A stretch of 64,000 nucleotides of DNA, from assembly GCF_019904295.1 (NCBI RefSeq), contig NZ_CP065359.1, forward strand, positions 2,381,001 to 2,445,000. Reading direction: 5' to 3'. Below are positions 48,589-58,371 of this stretch, in pieces. Below the pieces are notes generated by a model. It was given only the letters and a program-made list of their open reading frames with translations, made no database searches and was not told the DNA's origin. Position numbers and translations under genes: made by a program. Each line of letters opens with the position of its first letter. Position 1 is the stretch's first letter. Source of the stretch: Ruegeria sp. SCSIO 43209 (GTDB taxonomy: Bacteria; Pseudomonadota; Alphaproteobacteria; Rhodobacterales; Rhodobacteraceae).

Positions 48589-49554
48589 ATGGTTGGACAG
48601 GATGACAGATTGAACCCTCGGGCTGCGCGCGATCATGGCGGAGGGCTGGATGGCGCGATGACGCGGTTTGGGGGCACGCGCGCAGACTGGATCGATCTGT
48701 CCACGGGGATCAATCCGCATGCTTATGAGGTCTCGGGCCTGCAGCCTCCGGACTGGATGGAACTGCCGGATCATGGCGCGTTCGAACGCCTCTCGGACGC
48801 GGCGCGGGTGTTTTGGAACGTGCCTGATGGGGCCGAGATTCTGCCATCGCCTGGTGCCTCTGCGGTGATTGCCCGCGTGCCCGCGCTGACCAAAGCCGGT
48901 CGCGTGCAGATCACGATGCCCACTTATAACGAACATGCCGCTGCATTCACCGCTCAGGGGTGGACGGTGCACGAGAGCGGCCCGGCTCAGGCACGTGTCA
49001 TCGTACACCCCAACAATCCCGATGGGCGCATCTGGCAGGACGCGGATGTCGACGCGCCGCTGACGGTGATCGATGAAAGCTTCTGCGACGTAACGCCCGA
49101 AGCCTCGCTGATTCATCTGGCCCAGCGGCCCGGCATCGTGGTGCTGAAGAGCTTTGGCAAATTTTGGGGGTTGGCCGGGTTGCGACTGGGTTTTGCAATC
49201 GGCCATCCCGATCTTATTGCACGGTTGAATGACCTGACGGGACCATGGGCCGTATCCGGCCCGGCACTGCGGATCGGCGCGCAAGCGTTGCACGATGTAA
49301 AATGGGCTGATGAAACGCGCATGCGTCTGGCAAATGAATCAACACGGTTGGATCAGCTTGTAGCGGCCAAAGGTGCGCGGCTGATTGGCGGCACCAGCCT
49401 GTTCCGCCTCTACGACGTTGATGACGCGACCGCCTGGCAAGACCGATTGGCGCGGGCGCATATCTGGAGCCGTATTTTCCCCTATTCCCGGACCTACCTG
49501 CGCCTTGGATTACCGCCAGCAGATGGTTGGGCCCGGTTGGAAGCAGCGCTGTGA
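48589..49554 (+). CDS. cobC: threonine-phosphate decarboxylase (CobC/CobD family)
   Basis: About 321 residues. Makes (R)-1-amino-2-propanol phosphate for the B12 nucleotide loop. PLP fold type [26 protein letters not shown] and the Lys in [16 protein letters not shown]. The start is uncertain: ATG 48559, ATG 48589 and TTG 48610 are in frame; the last has AGGA seven bases upstream. Its stop overlaps the start of the next gene. Confidence 0.88.
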   Translation: MVGQDDRLNPRAARDHGGGLDGAMTRFGGTRADWIDLSTGINPHAYEVSGLQPPDWMELPDHGAFERLSDAARVFWNVPDGAEILPSPGASAVIARVPALTKAGRVQITMPTYNEHAAAFTAQGWTVHESGPAQARVIVHPNNPDGRIWQDADVDAPLTVIDESFCDVTPEASLIHLAQRPGIVVLKSFGKFWGLAGLRLGFAIGHPDLIARLNDLTGPWAVSGPALRIGAQALHDVKWADETRMRLANESTRLDQLVAAKGARLIGGTSLFRLYDVDDATAWQDRLARAHIWSRIFPYSRTYLRLGLPPADGWARLEAAL

Positions 49555-50471
49555 GCACCGCGTTCCTATTGGTCTGCGCTATGTGTCTGGACGCAGCATT
49601 GGGTGAGCCGGATTGGCTGTGGTCGCGGATTCGCCACCCTGCCGTACTGATGGGCAACGCGATTGGCTGGCTGGACAACCGGCTGAACCATGGGGCGTAT
49701 CGCCGCCTCAAAGGGGTTGCGACGGTGCTCATCCTGGTTGCGGTGGCACTCATCCTTGGCCGGTTGCTGGAGCTGCTTGGTCCGATCGTCGAGATCGTGG
49801 TCTGCGCCATCCTTCTGGCCCAGAAATCCCTGATCACCCATGTTCGCGCAGTAGGTGAAGGCCTGTTGACCTCGCTTGCCGAAGGGCGCGCGCAAGTCGC
49901 CATGATTGTCTCGCGCGATACGCGGGACATGACCGAGGCGCAGGTGGCGCGGTCCGCCATCGAAAGTGCCGCCGAAAACCTGAGCGACGGGGTGATTGCC
50001 CCTGCCTTCTGGTTTCTGGTCGCAGGTCTGCCGGGGCTGCTGGTTTACAAGGTCGTCAACACCGCCGACAGTATGATCGGTTATCGCAACGACAAATACC
50101 GCGCCTTCGGCTGGGCAGCGGCGCGGCTGGATGATTTACTGAACCTTGTCCCGGCACGCCTGACCTTTGTAATGATCGTGGCGCTGTCCAGCCAATGGTC
50201 GCGCTGGCGAGAGATGGTTGAGGATGCACGCCGCCATATCTCACCTAACGCAGGCTGGCCCGAGGCCGCGATGGCACGTGCGCTTGATATCGCACTGGCC
50301 GGACCGCGCAGCTATGACGGGCAGATGCGGGATCTTGCTTGGGTGAACGGGAATGCGCGGCAGAATATAGACGCTGCGGAGGTTTTTCGCGCATCAGACA
50401 TGCTCTGGCAGGTATGGGGGCTTGCGCTTGGGCTCGTGTCGGTGTGGGTTGGGTTCAACTTCATATTCTGA
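49551..50471 (+). CDS. cbiB: adenosylcobinamide-phosphate synthase (CbiB/CobD)
   Basis: 306 residues. GTG start overlapping the previous stop by four bases. Membrane protein that attaches aminopropanol phosphate to adenosylcobyric acid. [18 protein letters not shown] near the N-terminus and [15 protein letters not shown] with [10 protein letters not shown] in the middle are diagnostic. The call cobC-cbiB agrees with the order in B12 producers. No other cob gene is here. Confidence 0.92.
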   Translation: MSTAFLLVCAMCLDAALGEPDWLWSRIRHPAVLMGNAIGWLDNRLNHGAYRRLKGVATVLILVAVALILGRLLELLGPIVEIVVCAILLAQKSLITHVRAVGEGLLTSLAEGRAQVAMIVSRDTRDMTEAQVARSAIESAAENLSDGVIAPAFWFLVAGLPGLLVYKVVNTADSMIGYRNDKYRAFGWAAARLDDLLNLVPARLTFVMIVALSSQWSRWREMVEDARRHISPNAGWPEAAMARALDIALAGPRSYDGQMRDLAWVNGNARQNIDAAEVFRASDMLWQVWGLALGLVSVWVGFNFIF

Positions 50472-50483
50472 CGGATCAGCCTT

Positions 50484-51647
50484 ATGCGTTTCCTTTCCGG
50501 CCTTATTGCCGCCGCCCTCTTCGCCTCGCCTGCACTCGCCCAATGCGGCGGCGGGTTCAATACCTTCGTCAAAGGGCTGAAAGCCGAAGCCATTCAGCAG
50601 GGTTACGACAAATCCACCGTCAACAGCTTTTTCAAGGGCGTGCAGCAGGACGGAGCCGTTCTGAAAGCCGACCGCGCGCAGGGCGTATTCCAGAAACCAT
50701 TCATCGACTTCTCGCGGCGCCTGATTTCACAGAACCGGATCGACCGGGGCAAGGCCATGTCTGGCAAATACGACGCGATATTTGACCGGATTGAGCAGGA
50801 ATACGGCATTTCGCGCGGTGTGCTACTGGCATTTTGGGCGTTCGAGACCGACTACGGGTCCTTTCAGGGCGATTTCAACACTCGCAACGCGCTGGTGACG
50901 CTGGCCCACGACTGCCGCCGCCCCGAGTTGTTCCGCCCGCAGATTTTCGCCGCGATCGAGCTGTACAGCCAGGGCAATTTTGACCCCGCCCGCACCACCG
51001 GGGCTTGGGCCGGTGAAATCGGCATGGTCCAGATGCTGCCCCGCGACATTCTGGAAAACGGCGTTGATGGGGACGGAGACGGCAAGGTTTCACTAAAAAC
51101 CTCGGCGCCAGATGCACTGATGTCCGGGGCCAAGATGCTGTCGCATCTGGGTTGGCAACCGGGTCAGCCATGGTTGCAAGAGGTCACCGTGCCCGCGCAG
51201 ATGGACTGGTCTCTCTCTGGCCCCGGCAAGCCCCGCTCAGTGTCCGAATGGCAGGCGATGGGCGTGCAGGCGCGCAGTGGGTCGTTGGCAAATCTGCCTG
51301 CCTCGCTGATCCTGCCACAAGGGCACAAGGGCCCCGCCTTTCTGGCTTACCCGAATTTCGACGTCTATTTCGAATGGAACCAGAGCTTCGTTTACGTCCT
51401 GACCGCCGCCTATTTCGGCACACGGCTGGAAGGCGCGCAGATTTACGATGCAGGTAATTCTGCGCCGGGGCTGACGGGCGCGCAGATGAAGCAGTTGCAG
51501 AGCAAACTGCAGGCGCGTGGGCACGACGTGGGCAAGATCGACGGCATCCTTGGGGCCGGAACGCGTGCGGCTGTGCAGGCTGAACAATTGCGTCTGGGTT
51601 TGCCAGCGGATGCGTGGCCAACGACACAGCTGCTGAAGCAGCTATAA
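50484..51647 (+). CDS. lytic murein transglycosylase (MltB type) with peptidoglycan-binding domain
   Basis: 387 residues. Cleavable signal peptide (1-19, ending A-L-A). Catalytic Glu121 in FWAFETDYG; GAWAGEIGMVQMLPRDIL is the second MltB block. The C-terminal 60 residues form a PG_binding_1 domain (QLQSKLQARGHDVGKIDG). Periplasmic. Acts on glycan strands with release of anhydro-muropeptides. Confidence 0.93.
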   Translation: MRFLSGLIAAALFASPALAQCGGGFNTFVKGLKAEAIQQGYDKSTVNSFFKGVQQDGAVLKADRAQGVFQKPFIDFSRRLISQNRIDRGKAMSGKYDAIFDRIEQEYGISRGVLLAFWAFETDYGSFQGDFNTRNALVTLAHDCRRPELFRPQIFAAIELYSQGNFDPARTTGAWAGEIGMVQMLPRDILENGVDGDGDGKVSLKTSAPDALMSGAKMLSHLGWQPGQPWLQEVTVPAQMDWSLSGPGKPRSVSEWQAMGVQARSGSLANLPASLILPQGHKGPAFLAYPNFDVYFEWNQSFVYVLTAAYFGTRLEGAQIYDAGNSAPGLTGAQMKQLQSKLQARGHDVGKIDGILGAGTRAAVQAEQLRLGLPADAWPTTQLLKQL

Positions 51648-51657
51648 GGGTCAGCGC

Positions 51658-52455
51658 CTAGGCAACCTTTGCAGGTTCACGTTTCACTGACGGATCAAAC
51701 GCATGGATAGATACCAGCGAGCCTTCTGTGACGATGGCGGTATTGGGCTGTATTTCAACCCAGCCGTCACTGTCTGCATCAAGCGGTTCGGACGATATCA
51801 CTATCCCGTCTTCTGAGGTTCGGTAATGCAGACTGGGTGCATAACGATCAGACGCATAGCGCGCCGCAAATACACGCTTGCCGTCTGACCAGCACGCAGC
51901 AAACCGCATATAAGGCGACGATCCGCATTGTCGGGACAGCGCTTCCACCCGCCCCACGGCCCGTGCCATTGCCTCGATCGGATTTGAATCCAGACCTTCG
52001 CCATGAGCAATCAAAAAGATCGCTTCACTTTCTGTCGCACCCATTCGGTGCCCGTATAAATGTGCCGGGATCATAGCATCGAGCTGCTGCCGGATTTGGT
52101 CATGCCCTCCAGCCTGGCCATTGTGCATGAAGCTCCATTTGCCAAATCCAAATGGGTGACAGTTGTTGCGCGAGGTCGCAGTGCCTGTCGACGCTCTTAC
52201 ATGGGCCAAAAACAGTCGTGATCGTGTGTGATGAGCCAGTTGTTTGAGATTTGCATCGGACCATGCGGGATGAGTGTCCTTGTAGAAACAGGGCGTTTCG
52301 CGATCAGAATACCAGGCCAGTCCAAACCCATCGGCATTGATTGGTGTCTTCCCAATCAACGCGTTGCGGCTTTGAATGACAAGCGATTGCTCTTGCTCCT
52401 GAATCAATTCATCCAGATATCGCTGCTCCCCAACCCAAGCCAAAAAACGGCACAT
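51658..52455 (-). CDS. class II glutamine amidotransferase (YafJ/EgtC-like)
   Basis: 265 residues. N-terminal nucleophile hydrolase: Cys2 in MCRFLAWVG, HNGQAGG and RASTGTATSRNNCHPF correspond to the amide-binding blocks. Single-domain, without a synthetase partner nearby. Related to YafJ and ergothioneine EgtC; specific role unknown. Confidence 0.88.
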   Translation of the reverse strand: MCRFLAWVGEQRYLDELIQEQEQSLVIQSRNALIGKTPINADGFGLAWYSDRETPCFYKDTHPAWSDANLKQLAHHTRSRLFLAHVRASTGTATSRNNCHPFGFGKWSFMHNGQAGGHDQIRQQLDAMIPAHLYGHRMGATESEAIFLIAHGEGLDSNPIEAMARAVGRVEALSRQCGSSPYMRFAACWSDGKRVFAARYASDRYAPSLHYRTSEDGIVISSEPLDADSDGWVEIQPNTAIVTEGSLVSIHAFDPSVKREPAKVA

Positions 52456-52560
52456 TTGGCATCCCCATCAGTTTTTCGATCCAGGGCATTCTACAACTTG
52501 ATTTGACGATGATTATCCCGTTTTCTTCCGTTTTTATTCAGAGCCTCTATCAAATTTACC

Positions 52561-52586
52561 AATTGATCGGGAAAAACAGATCAATT
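52561..52586 (-). repeat. inverted repeat at the end of the small secreted protein gene
   Basis: AATTGATC and GATCAATT with a 10-base loop, spanning the stop of the 117-aa gene. On the minus strand no T-run follows. Could be a weak terminator or an RNA-stability hairpin in an AT-rich 120-base gap. Confidence 0.45.
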
Positions 52587-52934
52587 ACTCGCTCTGACCG
52601 GGTAGCGATCGCCTTTCTCGTCGATCAGGATCAACCGCTCACCACTGCGGACATATAGGTCGCATCGGCTGAGCCCATTGCGATACGCTATGCAAACACT
52701 GCCGTCCCCGGCGATGGAATAGGTGCCAAAGGCGGATTCTCCGCTGGCATAGGTATAAGAATAGGCCCCTCCAGCCGAGTATTTGGACTGGCCGTCGTCG
52801 TAGAAAGTGAGAGTGCGGCCGGCCAAAGCCTCCAATTCTTCTGGCGTCAAGGGGACGTCACCGGGTTTCGTGGGCCATTCGGCAGCCCAGAGGGGGTTGG
52901 CCGCGAGCAATGCGAGGATGAAATATCGGATCAT
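52581..52934 (-). CDS. small secreted protein of unknown function
   Basis: 117 residues. Signal peptide about 1-18 (ALLAANPLWA). The mature part opens WPTKPGDVPLTPEELEAL, then a strand-rich body with two cysteines (VCIAYRN, SRCDLY) that could form a disulfide. I do not recognise the family. It follows smc by 54 bases on the same strand. Confidence 0.7.
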   Translation of the reverse strand: MIRYFILALLAANPLWAAEWPTKPGDVPLTPEELEALAGRTLTFYDDGQSKYSAGGAYSYTYASGESAFGTYSIAGDGSVCIAYRNGLSRCDLYVRSGERLILIDEKGDRYPVRASN

Positions 52935-52988
52935 GATGCTAGCCTACCCTCATACACGGGTGATGGCTCATAACGTTGCAGTGATCGA

Positions 52989-55900
52989 TCAAGCGACCAT
53001 CTGCTCGGCCTTTTTCAGATCGACCGAAACCAGTTGGCTGACACCCTGTTCCTGCATCGTCACACCGAACAGCCGATCCATCCGCGCCATGGTCACCGCG
53101 TGGTGGGTGATGATCAGGAAACGCGTATCGGTCTGGCGGCACATCTCGTCCAGCAAGTCGCAGAAGCGGGTGACGTTGGCATCGTCCAGCGGCGCGTCGA
53201 CCTCATCAAGCACACAGATCGGCGCGGGATTGGCAAGGAACACGCCAAAGATCAGCGCGGTCGCGGTCAGCGTCTGTTCGCCGCCCGACAGCAGGCTGAG
53301 AGTCGAGAGCTTTTTGCCCGGCGGCTGGCACATGATCTCAAGGCCCGCATCCAGCGGATCGTCGCTTTCGACCATGACCAGATTGGCCTCGCCGCCACCA
53401 AACAGATGCTTGAACAGCATGGCGAAGTTGGAATTCACCTGTTCGAACGCGGTCAACAGACGCTCGCGTCCTTCGCGGTTGAGGCTGGCGATGCCGCTGC
53501 GCAGGGCCTTGATCGCCTCTTCCAGATCGGCCTTTTCGCCGTTCAGCGTGTCGAATTCTTCCTGGACTTCTTTGCTGTCCTCTTCAGCCCGTAGGTTCAC
53601 TGCGCCCATGGCGTCGCGCTGACGCTTGTGGCGGTTCACTTCGGCTTCAAGTGCGTCGGCGGCGGGCATCTGATCAGGGTTCACGTCCAGTTGGTTCAGC
53701 AGCTGGTTAGGCGTCAGTTGCTGATCCTCGGCAATGCGTTCTGCTGCGGCGACTACGCTTTCCTTGGCGGCGTCGCAACGCGCCTCAGCCGCCGCGCGGC
53801 TTTCGCGCGCCTCCGAGGCCAGACGTTCGGCTTCGCGCTCGGCAAGAACCACCTCGCGCTGCTGGGTCTCGGCCTCGGCCAACTTGTCGGCGGCTTCGGC
53901 GCGCCGAGCCTCAGCGGTTTCGATCAGCTCGTTCAGTTCTTCCCGTGCCTCGGCGATTTCGCTGGGGGCCGCCATCGCCTCGGTCAGTTCTTCTTCCGAG
54001 CTTTCCTTGCGTTCGGCCAGTTCCGATATCCGCTTTTCCGCCGTTTCCAGACGATGCCGCCAACCGCTGAGGTCCTTAGTCACCTCCTGCGTGCGCCGGG
54101 TGCGCGCCTCGCCCTCGCGGCGCAATTCATCATGCGTCGAGCGGTGGGTCAGCATGGTGATCCGCGCCGCCTCGACCGTCTGCTTGATGTCCTCGACCTG
54201 CGCGCGGGCGCTGTCGAGATCGCCCAGGCCAGTCAACGCGCCTTCAGCCTCACGCAGTTGTGCGCGGGCGGACATGGCGTCTTCCTTGTGACGGTCGACC
54301 GCGAGGGTCAGTGTTTCCAGCTTGCCCTGCGCCAGATTTCGATCCGCCTCAGCCCGGCTGAGCATCCGCGCGGTTTCCGCCATGCGCTGATCCGCGGCAC
54401 GGCGGGCCTCGCGGGCGCGGCGGTCGGCTTCGGTGACGTCGGCCAGTTGCTGCGACAGCGCTTCATGCGCGGCGCGCGCGCCGTCGGCCTGCGCCTCGGT
54501 GCGTGTCAGTTCCTGTTTCAGCGCCTCAAGCTTGTTGAGCTGTTCCAAACGCAGGGCGGCAGCGCTTGGTGCATCCTCGGCCCAGGCGCGGAATCCGTCC
54601 CAGCGCCACAAATCTCCCGAGCGTGAGACCAAGCGTTGACCCGGTTTCAACGACGCCTGCAGGCGCGCGCCCTGATCCGCATCGACCAGACCGATCTGCG
54701 CAATACGGCGACTTAGGCGGTCGGGGCCGGACACATGCAACGCCAGCGGCTCGGCCCCGTCGGGCAAGGGCTGGTCGCTGTCATAGCCCGCTACCTGCAC
54801 CCAACCTGAAGGTCCGTCGCCCTCGACCAATGGTGCACGCAGGTCATCCGCCAGCGCAGCCCCCAATGCCTTTTCAAAGCCCGTTGCCACCCGCAGCATG
54901 TCGAGCACTTGCCCACCCTCAGCCGTGTCGCGTTCGACCAGCTTGGCCAGCGCGGTGGTCTCGGCCCTTATCGCGCCCAGTTCACCCTCGGCCTCGGAGC
55001 GTTTGGCGCGGGCCTCGGCCTCACGCGCCTGTGTATCGTTGCGCAACTCGTCGGCGGCGGCCAGTGCTTCTTCCGCTGCCTCAGCAGCTTCGCGGGCTTC
55101 TTCCTCACCCTCCTGCGCGGTCTCGAACGCCTCGCTGGCGCGGGAAAGGGCATTGCGCGCCTCGTCCACGGCGGCGCGGGCCTTTTCTTCCTCGCCCTCG
55201 GAACGAGCCAGTGTCTTGCGGCTGTCTTCAACCAGTCGTTGCGCCGATTGGTGGCGGGCCACCAGACGGGCCATGTCTTCGGTTTCCTGCGACAGGTGAT
55301 CTTCGCGATCCTGCAGCACTGACGCGGCCTCGCGCGCAACTTCTGCAGCTTCAGCGACCTTTTCGTCATAGCCATCGGCGGCTTTGGCAAGCTCGCGGGC
55401 CTCCCATTCGAGCCGTTCGATCATCTCACCCGCGTCCCGGTTCAGACCGGATTCGCGTTCGATGTCGTTGCCCAATTGCTGGATACGGTTGGTCAGAGTC
55501 TCAATCGTCTGGCGTGCGCGGGTTTCCTGATCCGACAGCTGATCGCGCTGCACCTGCTGGCGCTGCAGGACGGCGGCAGCGATGGCCTCTTCCTCACGCA
55601 AGGGCGGCAGGGTTTCCTCGATCTCGGCGCGTTTGGCGGCGGATTCACGGGCGGATGCCTCGGCGCGAGAGGCCTCGGTGATCCGGTCGCGTAGCTTTTC
55701 CTCGGCCGCCTGACGGGCCATGTCGGCCTCTTTCCAACGGCGATAGAGCAGCATCCCTTCGGCCTGACGCAACAGCTCGCCGATCTCACGATAACGCGCT
55801 GCCTGACGGGCCTGACGGGCGAGTTGCGCCAACTGCCCGCCCAACTGTTCCAAAACGTCATCCACGCGGGTCAGGTTGGCCTCGGTGCCTTTCAGTTTCA

Positions 55901-56444
55901 GTTCTGCCTCGTGGCGGCGTTGATAAAGCCCGGAGATGCCGGCGGCCTCTTCCAGAATGCGACGTCGTGCGCGGGGTTTGGCGTTGATCAGTTCGGCAAT
56001 GCGGTTTTGCCCCACCAGCGCAGGCGAATGCGCACCGGTCGATGCGTCCGCGAACAGCATTTGAACGTCGCGGGCGCGCACGTCCTTGCCGTTTGTCTTG
56101 TAGGCACTGCCCACATCGCGGGTGATGCGGCGGACAATTTCCAACTGGTCGCTGTCGTTGAAGCCGGATGGCGCCAAACGTTCCGAGTTGTCCATCGTCA
56201 GGACCACCTCGGCAAAGTTGCGCGCAGGCCGAGTGGCAGCGCCCGCAAAGATCACATCCTCCATCGCGCCACCGCGCATGGATTTGGGACGGTTTTCACC
56301 CATCACCCAGCGCAACGCTTCCAGCAGATTGGACTTGCCGCAGCCATTCGGACCAACCACTCCGGTCAGCCCGTCCGCGATGATCAGATCGGTCGGGTCC
56401 ACGAAGCTTTTGAAGCCGGTCAGTTTGAGTTTGCTAAAGCGCAA
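52989..56444 (-). CDS. smc: chromosome segregation ATPase SMC
   Basis: 1151 residues. Walker A GPNGCGKSN 31-39, long coiled coil rich in Ala, Arg and Glu, a globular hinge about 510-660, second coiled coil, then signature LSGGEQTLTA and Walker B CVLDEVDAP near 1075. Complete, typical alphaproteobacterial SMC. ScpA/ScpB genes are not here. Confidence 0.97.
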   Translation of the reverse strand: MRFSKLKLTGFKSFVDPTDLIIADGLTGVVGPNGCGKSNLLEALRWVMGENRPKSMRGGAMEDVIFAGAATRPARNFAEVVLTMDNSERLAPSGFNDSDQLEIVRRITRDVGSAYKTNGKDVRARDVQMLFADASTGAHSPALVGQNRIAELINAKPRARRRILEEAAGISGLYQRRHEAELKLKGTEANLTRVDDVLEQLGGQLAQLARQARQAARYREIGELLRQAEGMLLYRRWKEADMARQAAEEKLRDRITEASRAEASARESAAKRAEIEETLPPLREEEAIAAAVLQRQQVQRDQLSDQETRARQTIETLTNRIQQLGNDIERESGLNRDAGEMIERLEWEARELAKAADGYDEKVAEAAEVAREAASVLQDREDHLSQETEDMARLVARHQSAQRLVEDSRKTLARSEGEEEKARAAVDEARNALSRASEAFETAQEGEEEAREAAEAAEEALAAADELRNDTQAREAEARAKRSEAEGELGAIRAETTALAKLVERDTAEGGQVLDMLRVATGFEKALGAALADDLRAPLVEGDGPSGWVQVAGYDSDQPLPDGAEPLALHVSGPDRLSRRIAQIGLVDADQGARLQASLKPGQRLVSRSGDLWRWDGFRAWAEDAPSAAALRLEQLNKLEALKQELTRTEAQADGARAAHEALSQQLADVTEADRRAREARRAADQRMAETARMLSRAEADRNLAQGKLETLTLAVDRHKEDAMSARAQLREAEGALTGLGDLDSARAQVEDIKQTVEAARITMLTHRSTHDELRREGEARTRRTQEVTKDLSGWRHRLETAEKRISELAERKESSEEELTEAMAAPSEIAEAREELNELIETAEARRAEAADKLAEAETQQREVVLAEREAERLASEARESRAAAEARCDAAKESVVAAAERIAEDQQLTPNQLLNQLDVNPDQMPAADALEAEVNRHKRQRDAMGAVNLRAEEDSKEVQEEFDTLNGEKADLEEAIKALRSGIASLNREGRERLLTAFEQVNSNFAMLFKHLFGGGEANLVMVESDDPLDAGLEIMCQPPGKKLSTLSLLSGGEQTLTATALIFGVFLANPAPICVLDEVDAPLDDANVTRFCDLLDEMCRQTDTRFLIITHHAVTMARMDRLFGVTMQEQGVSQLVSVDLKKAEQMVA

Positions 56445-56585
56445 TGGCTGCTCTTGGTATGATTCCTATGGGTAAGAAGTCTGCGCAACGGATGGGGGAG
56501 GTGTCAACGTGATTGCGCAGGATATGGGAGATTGGACCAAGTTATCCACAACATCTTGGCAAAACTACGCGGAGTCCCGCGTATC

Positions 56586-56981
56586 TCAGTAAGGCGAGCA
56601 TTCAAAGACCTGATATCCGTAGTCTTCGTAATATCCGTAATCAACGCATTCATAGGGACGGCGAAGGAGTGCGCCGAAAATCAGTTTTTCCCCCAGTTCC
56701 TGGTCGCAGCCCAGCACGCCCACAGTGACGGCCGCATCGCCAAGAACGTCCAGAAGCGGGCAACCCGAGACCTGAGCCATGGCCAGCGCGGCCCGGTCAC
56801 GGATCGGACCCAGACGCGGCGCGTATTGCGGGTTCACGCGGACGGCCTCGGCCAGTTCATTGCGGACGCGGACGTCGAAGATACTGCCATTCACCGCGAC
56901 GCGCGTTGCGGGCAAGTCGCGAAAATAGGGTGTACCACCCGAGCAGGCGGCGAGGCACAGGAAAGCGAGCACGCGGATCAT
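56586..56981 (-). CDS. lipoprotein of unknown function
   Basis: 131 residues. Lipobox L-A-A-C (Cys13). The body has VRNELAEAVRVNPQYAPRL and GLAMAQVSGCP-like text; the tail is Tyr-rich (YGYYEDYGYQVFE) with Cys near the end. Pattern unknown to me. 141 bases downstream of smc on the same strand are free of genes. Confidence 0.7.
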   Translation of the reverse strand: MIRVLAFLCLAACSGGTPYFRDLPATRVAVNGSIFDVRVRNELAEAVRVNPQYAPRLGPIRDRAALAMAQVSGCPLLDVLGDAAVTVGVLGCDQELGEKLIFGALLRRPYECVDYGYYEDYGYQVFECSPY

Positions 56982-57026
56982 GCTGCTTTATTAGCGACAA
57001 TATGGTTAATGAAACCTTTCCCCGGT

Positions 57027-58220
57027 TCAGGCGCGCAACACTTCTCCTAACCGGCGTATACCCTCGCGGATCGTGTTCTCATCCGAGTTGGAAAAACTCA
57101 GTCGAATGGTATTGGACCCGGTGTCGTCGGGATAGAAAGCCTGACCAGGGACAAAGGCCAGCTTGACCGTTTCCAGCGCCCTCGCCAGCAGGTCGGCGCC
57201 GTTCATTCCCTTGGGCAGAATGACCCAAATGAACATGCCGCCCTCGGGTCGGGTCCAGTCGACGCCATTGGGCATGTGCTCTTTGAGCGCCTCAAGCATC
57301 GCATCGCGGCGCGCGGCATAGGTCTGGCGCAGCATGGGGACATGAGTGTCGAAGCGATCCCGTGCCACCTGGTACACCGCCATCTGGTTGATCGTAGAAG
57401 AATGCAGATCAGCCGCCTGTTTCAGCAGCACCAGTTGCGAGATCACCGGTTTTGCTGCAACCACCCAACCCAGCCGCAACCCCGGTGAAAGAGTTTTCGA
57501 GAAGCTGCCGCAATAGATCGTCCGGCAGTTCTCGATCGATCCCTTGCGCGCCTGTTCTAACGCGAGGATCGGAGGGATCGGATCGCCGTCATAGCGCAGC
57601 GCCTGATAGGCTCCGTCCTCGATCACTGCGCAATCCAATTCATCTGCCAGATCGAGCAGCGCCTCCCTGCCCCGCAGATCGACCGTCTCACCAGTCGGAT
57701 TTGCAAAATCGGCGGAGAGATAAGCGAATTTGATCGGGCTGTTGCCGGCGGCGGCCTGGTATTCGGCAGCCCCACGATTGCCATTGATGCTAAGCTGGTC
57801 AAAGCGCGGCTCATAAGCGTCAAACGCATTGAGCGCGCCCAGATATGTGGGCCACCCAACCAACGCAGTATCACCCGGTGACAAGAACAACTTACCCAAG
57901 TAATCCAGCGCTTGCTGCGAGCCTGAGGTGATCAGGATGTTGTCGATGCCGCACGTAACGCCGATCCCACGCATATGGTCGGCCAGCCATTCACGCAGCG
58001 GGGCATAGCCCTCGCTGACCGAGTATTGCAGCGCCTGCGCCTGTTGATCTGGGCTAAGCGCATTTTGAAACGCTTCGGCGAAAGCCTCTGCTGGAAACAA
58101 AGCGGGGTCGGGAATACCGCCTGCGAAGGAAATGATACCGGGCTCGCCCAGCAGTTTCAGCAATTCGCGGATTTCGGAAGCCTTCATCCGAGCGGTTCGG
58201 GTGGCGTAGAGCTGATCCAT
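57027..58220 (-). CDS. PLP-dependent aminotransferase, class I (LysN/MocR-core type)
   Basis: 397 residues. ARTARMKASEIREL near the N-terminus, GSQQALDYLGKL, DFANPTGETV and the catalytic Lys in GSFSKTLSPGLRLGW. Closest outline is the 2-aminoadipate or branched-chain aminotransferase group. Strong ribosome binding site GGAGGAGG. Divergent from the FadR-type regulator with a shared 151-base control region, so the two may be functionally linked. Confidence 0.87.
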   Translation of the reverse strand: MDQLYATRTARMKASEIRELLKLLGEPGIISFAGGIPDPALFPAEAFAEAFQNALSPDQQAQALQYSVSEGYAPLREWLADHMRGIGVTCGIDNILITSGSQQALDYLGKLFLSPGDTALVGWPTYLGALNAFDAYEPRFDQLSINGNRGAAEYQAAAGNSPIKFAYLSADFANPTGETVDLRGREALLDLADELDCAVIEDGAYQALRYDGDPIPPILALEQARKGSIENCRTIYCGSFSKTLSPGLRLGWVVAAKPVISQLVLLKQAADLHSSTINQMAVYQVARDRFDTHVPMLRQTYAARRDAMLEALKEHMPNGVDWTRPEGGMFIWVILPKGMNGADLLARALETVKLAFVPGQAFYPDDTGSNTIRLSFSNSDENTIREGIRRLGEVLRA

Positions 58221-58250
58221 CGTAGGGGGCCTCCTCCGCCCTTGGGTCGC

Positions 58251-58278
58251 AGATTAGGCAATGCGCCTCTTATGTCAA
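58251..58278 (-). promoter_or_regulatory. sigma-70-type promoter of the aminotransferase gene
   Basis: TTGACA and TAATCT with a 16-base spacer on the minus strand, about 31 bases before the start codon. Confidence 0.65.
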
Positions 58279-58334
58279 TAATTCTGACCTAATGTTTCAA
58301 CCTCTGTGAGCGACTTGAACGCCCCTTACAAACG

Positions 58335-58353
58335 TGGTCAAGTGACTTGACCA
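58335..58353. promoter_or_regulatory. perfect 19-bp palindrome, probable FadR/GntR-type operator
   Basis: TGGTCAAGTGACTTGACCA: nine-base arms around one G, ending 18 bases before the start of the regulator. The TGGT...ACCA outline is that of FadR-subfamily sites. Most likely autoregulatory. Confidence 0.75.
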
Positions 58354-58371
58354 ATTCCAAGTGGTAGCCAG

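Noticed and set aside
54566..55681. Arg/Pro-rich open frame antisense to smc
   Set aside because: Low-complexity translation of the coiled-coil coding region.
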